16,048 nucleotides of DNA from Pseudomonadota bacterium (GTDB taxonomy: Bacteria > Pseudomonadota > Alphaproteobacteria > Rhizobiales > Xanthobacteraceae): the NCBI GenBank assembly GCA_023432885.1, contig JAEZEU010000080.1, positions 1-16,048 of the forward strand, read 5' to 3'. Positions 1-5,329 of this stretch are shown here, piece after piece. A program made the position numbers and the translations under genes. Positions within the stretch are counted from its first letter, which is position 1. Each line of letters begins with the position of its first letter. Below the pieces are notes generated by a model. The model worked only from the letters and a program-made list of their open reading frames with translations, did not search any database and was not told where the DNA came from.

Positions 1-1161
1 CCGTTGCTCGTCGTACAGCCGCTCGACACGTCGGTTGTCCGATCGATTGATGTGACCGAGGGTCAGAGCGTGCGTACCGGCGACGTGATCGCGCGGCTCG
101 ATCCGACCTTCGCCGCTGCGGATGTTGGCGCCCTGGAAGTGCAGGTTTCGACGTTGCAGGCAGAAGTGTTACGCATGCGAGCAGAAGCCACGGGACAGCC
201 GTTTCCCTCGGAAGGCCGCGATCCAAACCTGTCCCTGGAGGCGTCGATATATGCCCAGCGTCAGGCGGAGCGAGCTTTCAAGCGCGAGACGTATCAGCAA
301 CGCATGAGCGGACTGCAGGCCGCTGTAGCGCGCGCCTTGGCTGATGCGGACGCTTTTCGGGCGCGCAAGGCAGTGGCGGAGCAAATCGTGTCTGTCCGTA
401 AGGAGCTGGAACGGCATCAGGTGGGCAGCTCGCTGTTGTCACTGACAGCGACCGACAATCTCTTGGAAACGACACGTGGCCTCTCAAATGCCACGGAAAC
501 TGCGGAGAGCGCACAGCACGACCTCGAAGCGTTGAAGGCGGAACGCGACGCCTATGAGCAGAACTGGCTCGCCGAGGTGTCGCAGAAGCTTTCGGAGCAA
601 ACGCAAAAGCTGGCCGACGCACGCGAACAGCTCAATAAGGCGCGGTTGCGCCACGAACTTGTCGAGCTGCGTGCCAATCGCGACGCGACGGTCTTGACCG
701 TGGCGAAGGTATCCATCGGTTCCGTGCTGCGATCCGGAGACCAGTTCATCACCTTGGTTCCAACGGACGCGCCGCTCGAGGTGGAAGCCAATATCCTGGG
801 ACATGATGGTGGCTTCGTGCAGGTTGGCGCCTCCGCAGCGGTCAAGTTCGACACGTTCCCATTCTCGCAATACGGTCTGGCGCACGGAGCGGTCCGTACG
901 ATCAGCGCGGACAGCTTTACCGGGCAGGACGACGGCAAAGCGAGTTTGGGGTCTGTTCCGGCCAAGTCCGATGGCAGCGAGCCCTTCTACCGCTCCCGCA
1001 TCACCATTGACGATGTGCGACTGCACGGCGTGCCCGCTGGCTTCCACATTGTGCCCGGCATGCCCGTCACCGCCGACATCATGATAGGCAAGCGCACGGT
1101 CCTCACCTACCTGCTCGGCCGGATCCTGCCGGTCGCTTCGGAGGCGATGCGCGAGCCATGA
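1..1161 (+). CDS. Type I secretion periplasmic adaptor, HlyD family (5' end missing)
   Basis: Membrane-fusion subunit that links an inner-membrane ABC exporter to a TolC-like outer-membrane channel in type I secretion. The frame is open from the first base, so the N-terminus lies outside the window; 386 residues are visible against roughly 430 in the family, so the cytoplasmic tail and the single membrane helix are missing. Visible parts are the first lipoyl half (about residues 1-40, with VVQPLDTSVVRSI and the family hallmark LDPTFAAAD), a long alanine/glutamate-rich coiled-coil hairpin (about 40-225), the second lipoyl half (LRANRDATVLTV to ITLVPTDAPLEVEANI) and a beta-barrel region ending in PGMPVTADIMIGKRTV plus a final YLLGRILP segment. 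The stop overlaps the next gene's ATG (ATGA), so the two are probably translated together. The ABC exporter is expected just upstream. The family call is secure; the exported substrate is unknown. Confidence 0.93.
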   Translation, partial: PLLVVQPLDTSVVRSIDVTEGQSVRTGDVIARLDPTFAAADVGALEVQVSTLQAEVLRMRAEATGQPFPSEGRDPNLSLEASIYAQRQAERAFKRETYQQRMSGLQAAVARALADADAFRARKAVAEQIVSVRKELERHQVGSSLLSLTATDNLLETTRGLSNATETAESAQHDLEALKAERDAYEQNWLAEVSQKLSEQTQKLADAREQLNKARLRHELVELRANRDATVLTVAKVSIGSVLRSGDQFITLVPTDAPLEVEANILGHDGGFVQVGASAAVKFDTFPFSQYGLAHGAVRTISADSFTGQDDGKASLGSVPAKSDGSEPFYRSRITIDDVRLHGVPAGFHIVPGMPVTADIMIGKRTVLTYLLGRILPVASEAMREP

Positions 1162-2750
1162 GCGACGGCAAACGCAGGACAGGCGCAGGGCGCAAATGTC
1201 GAAGGGGGCTGCTCTATCGCGTGGCTGACGCGCTGTGGCCGGCGGCGGCGCTGCAACATGCTCTGCGGCTTTCCGACGAGGGCCAGGGCGCACAGGCCTT
1301 TCCGCTCTTCGCGCGCGCCGCCCGCGCCGGCGTCGCGGAGGGCGAATACCGGGTTGGGCGATGCTATCTGGAAGGCTCGGGCGTTCCCATGAGCCGCATC
1401 GACGGCCTGCACTGGATGACGCGCGCCGCGAACCAAGGCCACAGCGAAGCCCAGTGGCAGCTTGCTGTCTTGCATCTGCAAGGCTTCGGTAGATCGCATG
1501 AGCAGGGGGAGATTCCAGGCTCTGCGGCAACCCTGTTCTCGGGCGATGAGGCCCGCGAGCCTGACTTTGTCGCTGCGGAGAAATGGTCGCGCCTCGCGGC
1601 AGAAGGCGGCTCTCCGGATGGGCAAGCTGTTCTTGCGTATATCCTGGCTTCCGGTCCGGAAGCGATGCGCGACCTTGAAGCGGCACATCAATGGTACGAG
1701 CGATCCGCTGAAGGCAATTGTCCGCAGGGCGCACTGGGTTGCGGTCTTTTGCTGGCGCGGGCTGTCAAGGATGAGGCGGGGCAACGAAAGGTCGCCGAAT
1801 ATTTCCGTCGCGCGGCGGAGGCGGGGCTGGCGACCGCGTTGTACTTGCTCGGTGAGGTAACCCGATGCGGCATTGGTGTCGAGCGCAGCGACGTGATCGC
1901 GGCGGACCTCTATCGGCAGGCCGCCGAGAAGGGTAATCGCTCGGGGCAGACACGCTGGGGGCTGGCGCTCATCGAGGGAGCGGGAGTCGAGTCAAATCCG
2001 ACCGAAGGTGAATCATGGCTGCGCCGAGCTGCGATGGCTGGGGATCCGGAAGCGGCGGCCCGGGTAGGCGACCTTTACGCCGGGCGCGGAGAGGCGCTCC
2101 CCCCAAATCATGCAGAGGCGGCGATTTGGTATCGCCGCGCGGGGGAGGCTGGTCACCGGAGAGCAGCGCGGGCACTTGGCCTGCTCTATCTGACCGGGGC
2201 GGGAGTCGCGCCTGATCCCGATGAAGCGGTGCACTGGCTCGGTATTTCCGCCGAGGCTGGTGACCCGCAAGCTCGGGTGGATCTTGCCAACCTTGCCCTT
2301 AGGGGTGTCGGCCATTTCGGTGACTTAGTGAAGGCGCGGGAGTGGCTGGAGCAGGCAGCAGCATCCGGCGAGCCTGTCGCCGCCTTCAACTTCGCCGTCT
2401 GCCTGGCCGAAGGACTCGGGATGGACCGTAACGAGCGTTTGTCAGCCCAGTGGATGCGCAGAGCGGCGGATGGCATCGTGGACGCGCAATACTGGTACGG
2501 ACGGATGCTGGTCGAGGGACGCGGCGTGCAGATGGATGCCAAGGAAGGTCGCGCTTGGATCGTACGGGCGGCCGCTGCCGGCATGGCTGAAGCGGAGGTA
2601 GCGCTCGCGGAGATGATGACGAGCGGGCGTGGCGGCCGGCGTGATCCTTTCACAGCGAGGGCGCTGCTCGAGAAGGCCGCCAGGAGGGGGCACGTCGGCG
2701 CCATGTCGGCGCTAAGCAGCGACCGGGAGGATGTGCGTACCTCGAATTAG
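1158..2750 (+). CDS. Sel1-repeat (TPR-like) protein
   Basis: A 530-residue solenoid of about a dozen Sel1-like repeats, each roughly 36 residues with the pattern A-x-W-x-x-x-A-A-x-x-G followed by A-x-x-x-L-G-x-x-Y-x-x-G-x-G-V. They run from about residue 44 to 515. Clear examples are YLEGSGVPMSR (70-80), YLTGAGVAPDPDEAVHWL (344-361) and MLVEGRGVQMDAKEG (450-464). A 25-residue non-repeat insert (about 111-135) interrupts the array. No convincing signal peptide or membrane helix is seen; the N-terminus is basic (GKRRTGAGRKCRR), so the protein is probably cytoplasmic. Sel1 arrays are protein-protein scaffolds with no catalytic activity. The ATG overlaps the adaptor stop by 4 bases, and a GGAGG lies 13 bases upstream of it. 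Coupling to an HlyD adaptor suggests an accessory role in the same secretion system, for example as a scaffold or substrate handler; that role is inference. Confidence 0.88.
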   Translation: MSDGKRRTGAGRKCRRGLLYRVADALWPAAALQHALRLSDEGQGAQAFPLFARAARAGVAEGEYRVGRCYLEGSGVPMSRIDGLHWMTRAANQGHSEAQWQLAVLHLQGFGRSHEQGEIPGSAATLFSGDEAREPDFVAAEKWSRLAAEGGSPDGQAVLAYILASGPEAMRDLEAAHQWYERSAEGNCPQGALGCGLLLARAVKDEAGQRKVAEYFRRAAEAGLATALYLLGEVTRCGIGVERSDVIAADLYRQAAEKGNRSGQTRWGLALIEGAGVESNPTEGESWLRRAAMAGDPEAAARVGDLYAGRGEALPPNHAEAAIWYRRAGEAGHRRAARALGLLYLTGAGVAPDPDEAVHWLGISAEAGDPQARVDLANLALRGVGHFGDLVKAREWLEQAAASGEPVAAFNFAVCLAEGLGMDRNERLSAQWMRRAADGIVDAQYWYGRMLVEGRGVQMDAKEGRAWIVRAAAAGMAEAEVALAEMMTSGRGGRRDPFTARALLEKAARRGHVGAMSALSSDREDVRTSN

Positions 2751-2788
2751 CGAATACAGCGGAGAAATCCGAATACAGCCGAGAAATC
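2751..2788 (+). repeat. Two tandem copies of a 19-bp unit
   Basis: Immediately after the TAG of the Sel1 gene the 19-bp unit CGAATACAGCGGAGAAATC occurs twice head to tail (2751-2769 and 2770-2788) with one G/C mismatch. It lies in the convergent gap between the Sel1 gene and the small secreted protein gene on the other strand. No hairpin with a T-run is visible in 2751-2895, so I do not call a terminator. The repeat looks like a local duplication; no function is evident. Confidence 0.8.
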
Positions 2789-2895
2789 CGAGCCGTCATG
2801 GAGAACGTTACCTCTTCCCGCGAGGTCCGCTGAAGGGGGAGCGCCGAATCCCGCGTTTGATCGATTCAGTTCCAGTTCGTTTGCGGCCGCAGGAC

Positions 2896-3204
2896 CTATT
2901 GTGGTGCCTCCGATGGAGCGGGCTTCGGTTCTCTGGCAATGGCCGGTACGTCGTCTCTTACGCTGCATTGTTCGACATAGGTTTCTTCGGTCATGTCGCG
3001 TTTCATCATCGCTTCGCGATCGGCTCTCCATTCGCGCCTGCAATCCTTCAGGAGTTGCTCTTTCGCGCTTTGTCCGACTGTGCCGGGTGGTGCGGGCCTG
3101 CCTGCAGTGCCGATCGAACTAGCCTCGTCAGCCTGCGCGACTGCGGTGATGTGCAGTACCATTCCAAAAAGCACGCCACAGATCAAACAAGGATGCTGCT
3201 TCAT
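2896..3204 (-). CDS. Small secreted protein with a conserved Cys-pair motif
   Basis: A 102-residue protein of unknown function. Residues 1-25 form a signal peptide (short N-region with Lys2, hydrophobic core LICGVLFGMVLHI, AVAQA cleavage site before Asp26), so export to the periplasm or outside is likely. The mature part has a basic amphipathic stretch framed by Cys55 and Cys80 (from KDCRREWRADREAMMKR to EETYVEQC), then a proline-rich tail (REPKPAPSEAP). I recognise this Cys-framed 'CRxEW...YVxxC' pattern from many short exported proteins of Bradyrhizobium and Rhodopseudomonas, some of which carry PsiF-like annotations; no biochemical role is known to me. The start is well supported by AGGAG seven bases upstream. 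The gene is monocistronic and convergent with the Sel1 gene. A longer open frame on the opposite strand has no family resemblance. Confidence 0.78.
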   Translation of the reverse strand: MKQHPCLICGVLFGMVLHITAVAQADEASSIGTAGRPAPPGTVGQSAKEQLLKDCRREWRADREAMMKRDMTEETYVEQCSVRDDVPAIAREPKPAPSEAPQ

Positions 3205-3445
3205 GCGTCAGCTCCTGCTGGCGATCGTTGGGCGTCGCGAGAGGCCCTTCTGAACGCGCAATCCGGCACCCCCGCACAAATCAAATGCAGATCGCTCGCG
3301 ACTGTTCCTGTCGTGCCTGTCGGTCAGGAAGGTTCAGACAAGGCCTTCGGCCGGACAAGGAGGTGCAAAACCCCGGAAAATAAGTCCGCGGGAACGATCG
3401 CGCTTACCCCTGCGCTGTTTAGAATCTGAATTCCGCACTCACCCT
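3205..3445. other. Intergenic stretch without a recognised gene
   Basis: Together with the repeat that follows, this forms a 352-bp gap between the divergently read small secreted protein gene and the 3' end of the malic enzyme gene. It must hold the promoter of the secreted-protein gene on the minus strand, but I found no convincing -35/-10 pair there. GGAAC motifs occur on both strands (plus around 3392, minus around 3307), yet neither is followed at 16-17 bases by the CGTT expected of an EcfG-type promoter. No open frame with coding character and no RNA fold stands out. Confidence 0.5.
3212..3216 (-). promoter_or_regulatory. Shine-Dalgarno site of the small secreted protein gene
   Basis: AGGAG on the minus strand with a 7-base spacer to the ATG at 3204. 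It is one of the strongest ribosome binding sites in the window and fixes the start that gives a complete signal peptide. Confidence 0.7.
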
Positions 3446-3534
3446 GTCATTGCAAGGAGCGTGGCGACGAAGCAATCCATCTCGGCGCACCGCGAGCGTG
3501 GCACGATGGATTGCTTCGCTTCGCTCGCAATGAC
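3446..3534. repeat. Palindromic dispersed repeat (REP/RPE-like), about 89 bp
   Basis: An imperfect inverted repeat that can fold into one long hairpin. The outer arms are GTCATTGC (3446-3453) and GCAATGAC (3527-3534). The inner arms are a perfect 12-bp match, GAAGCAATCCAT (3469-3480) with ATGGATTGCTTC (3506-3517), around a 25-base loop. The 'GTCATTGC...GAAGCAATCC / GGATTGCTTC...GCAATGAC' signature matches a family of short palindromic elements that I recall occurring many times in Bradyrhizobium genomes; the copy number cannot be checked here. It sits 22 bases beyond the malic enzyme stop codon, so the transcript could fold here and be protected or terminated, although there is no U-tract. 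Confidence 0.85.
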
Positions 3535-3556
3535 CGCGAGCCTTGTCGTCGCCGCC

Positions 3557-5254
3557 CTAGTAATGCGGATCGTACATCTGCTTTTCGATGAACCCCGAAA
3601 GGTCGTTCGGCGGCGGGCCTTCGGCGAGGCCGCTCTGATAGGCGACATTGGCGACAGCCGTCGCAATTCGCGCCGAGACCTCGCGAATGCGCGGCAGCGC
3701 CGGATAAAGGCTTCCCTGGCCGAGGTCGTCCGGAGTGACGCAGTCCGCGAGCGCGTGCGCGGCCGTCATGAACATCTCGTCCGTGACCAGACGCGATCCG
3801 CTGGCGATAGCGCCGAGCCCGACGCCCGGGAAGATGTAGGAGTTATTGCCCTGTCGCGGCACGAAGGTCACCCCGCCCAGCTTCACCGGATCATAGGGGC
3901 TGCCGCAGGCGAACAACGCGCGTCCGTCGGTGTAGCGGTAGGCCTCTTGCGCCGAGCATTCCGATTTCGAGGTGGGGTTGGAAAGCGCAAAGATGATGGG
4001 CCGCGCGTTGAGCTCGGCCATGATGCGTAGGACTTCCGGCGTGAAGGCGCCGCCTACGGCCGCGACGCCGATGATAGCCGTCGGTTTCAGTTTCTTGATC
4101 GCGGCGGCAAAGTCGGCGAGGGGACCGTGATCGTGGGCATAGCGAAGCTTGTGGCCGGAAAGGCCTTCACGGCTGCGCACGACGAGCCCGCGGGAGTCCA
4201 CGAGCCAGTTGCGCAGCAACGCCTCTTGCTCGGACATGCCTTCGGCCATCATCGCGGAAACCACGAGGTCGGCTATTCCGGTAGCGGCTTCGCCGGCGCC
4301 GAGGAAAAGCAATCGCTGCTCCCTGAGCTTGCCGCCGCAAACGCGCAGCGCCGAGAACAGCCCGGCGAGCGCCACCGCCGCGGTGCCCTGGATGTCGTCG
4401 TTGAAGAGGCAAGCATGGTCACGATATTTGTGCAGCAGGCGAAAGGCGGAGTGGTTGGCGAAATCCTCGAACTGGATCAGCACGCCCGGAAACGCCTCGC
4501 GCGCGGCCATCATGAACTCGTCGATGAATTCGTCGTAGGCCGCTCCGGTCAGGCGTTGCTGCCGCAGGCCGAGATAATAGGGATCGCGCAGCAATTCCTC
4601 GTTGTTGGTGCCGACGTCGAGCACGATGGGCAGGCAGAGCTCGGGATGCACGCCCGCGCAGGCGGAGTAGAGCGACAGCTTGCCGACCGGAATACCCATG
4701 CCGTTGGCGCCGAGATCGCCGAGTCCCAGAATCCGCTCGCCATCGGTGACGACGATCAGCTTCGCCTGATAGGGCCAGTTCTTCAGAACTTCGGCGATCT
4801 TTCCGCGCTCGTTGGCGGAGATGAACATGCCGCGCGGACGCTGGAAGATCAGCCCGTATTTCTGGCAGGCGAGGCCAACGGTCGGCGTGTAGATGATCGG
4901 CTGGATCTCGTCGATGTGGTCGCAGACGACCCGGAAGAACAACGCCTCGTTGCGGTCGTGCAGGGCGTTGAGCGCGACATATCTGTCGAGATCGGTCGGC
5001 AGGTTGCGCAGGTTGGTCATCACGCGGTCGGCCTGTGCCTGCATCGTCAGCACACAGGGCGGCAACAGGCCGCGCAGTCCGAAGCGGTCGCGCTCGCCTT
5101 CGGAGAAGGCCGTCCCCTTGTTGAGGAGCGGATCACGGAGCAGGCTCATGCCGTGCAGCAAGGTCATGCCCTGGAACGACGCCGGCCGTTCGCCGGTCTT
5201 GTCTGGCTGGTGCACGCGTTTCTCCACACGATACTTGGATACGACGATAGTCAC
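3557..5254 (-). CDS. maeA: NAD-dependent malic enzyme
   Basis: Oxidatively decarboxylates L-malate to pyruvate and CO2 with reduction of NAD(P)+, linking the TCA cycle to pyruvate in the cytoplasm. The product is 565 residues, the length of E. coli MaeA and without the phosphotransacetylase-like extension of the ~770-residue rhizobial Dme/Tme enzymes. Family motifs appear in order: LLRDPLLNKGTAFSEGER (38-55), IYTPTVGLACQ with Tyr122, GDLGANGMGIPVGKLSLY (179-196) with the catalytic Lys192, LDVGTNN (212-218), metal ligands in QFEDF (Glu263/Asp264) and FNDDIQGTAAV (284-294), the dinucleotide-binding GAGEAATG (319-326) and SNPTS (425-429). All key residues are intact. The start is GTG (5252-5254) with a weak ribosome site; ATG codons 30 or 36 are alternatives because conserved sequence begins near residue 36. 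The sensor kinase gene lies 75 bp upstream on the same strand. NAD preference is inferred from length and family. Confidence 0.94.
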   Translation of the reverse strand: MTIVVSKYRVEKRVHQPDKTGERPASFQGMTLLHGMSLLRDPLLNKGTAFSEGERDRFGLRGLLPPCVLTMQAQADRVMTNLRNLPTDLDRYVALNALHDRNEALFFRVVCDHIDEIQPIIYTPTVGLACQKYGLIFQRPRGMFISANERGKIAEVLKNWPYQAKLIVVTDGERILGLGDLGANGMGIPVGKLSLYSACAGVHPELCLPIVLDVGTNNEELLRDPYYLGLRQQRLTGAAYDEFIDEFMMAAREAFPGVLIQFEDFANHSAFRLLHKYRDHACLFNDDIQGTAAVALAGLFSALRVCGGKLREQRLLFLGAGEAATGIADLVVSAMMAEGMSEQEALLRNWLVDSRGLVVRSREGLSGHKLRYAHDHGPLADFAAAIKKLKPTAIIGVAAVGGAFTPEVLRIMAELNARPIIFALSNPTSKSECSAQEAYRYTDGRALFACGSPYDPVKLGGVTFVPRQGNNSYIFPGVGLGAIASGSRLVTDEMFMTAAHALADCVTPDDLGQGSLYPALPRIREVSARIATAVANVAYQSGLAEGPPPNDLSGFIEKQMYDPHY

Positions 5255-5278
5255 ACCCGTTCGCGCGGGAAGGCAAGA

Positions 5279-5304
5279 CGAAATGCATTTCGCCGCAGTG
5301 CGGC
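5279..5304. repeat. Two abutting palindromes between kinase and malic enzyme genes
   Basis: CGAAATGCATTTCG (5279-5292) is a perfect 14-bp palindrome. It shares its last base with GCCGCAGTGCGGC (5292-5304), a 13-bp palindrome with one central base. Both lie in the 75-bp gap, about 25-50 bases upstream of the malic enzyme start. The first looks like a dimeric operator; the second could be a tight hairpin at the end of the kinase transcript, but no T-run follows. Regulatory meaning is inference. Confidence 0.4.
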
Positions 5305-5329
5305 AGAACCGATGCGCGTCGGCCGGATG

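Noticed and set aside
3300..3420. EcfG-type stress promoter (GGAAC) in the intergenic stretch
   Set aside because: GGAAC occurs on both strands, but the -10 CGTT is absent at 16-17 bases in either direction.
2731..3429. A 232-codon plus-strand frame over the small secreted protein gene
   Set aside because: No ribosome site or domain and a non-coding-like composition; the minus-strand gene has a signal peptide, strong AGGAG site and a recurring motif.
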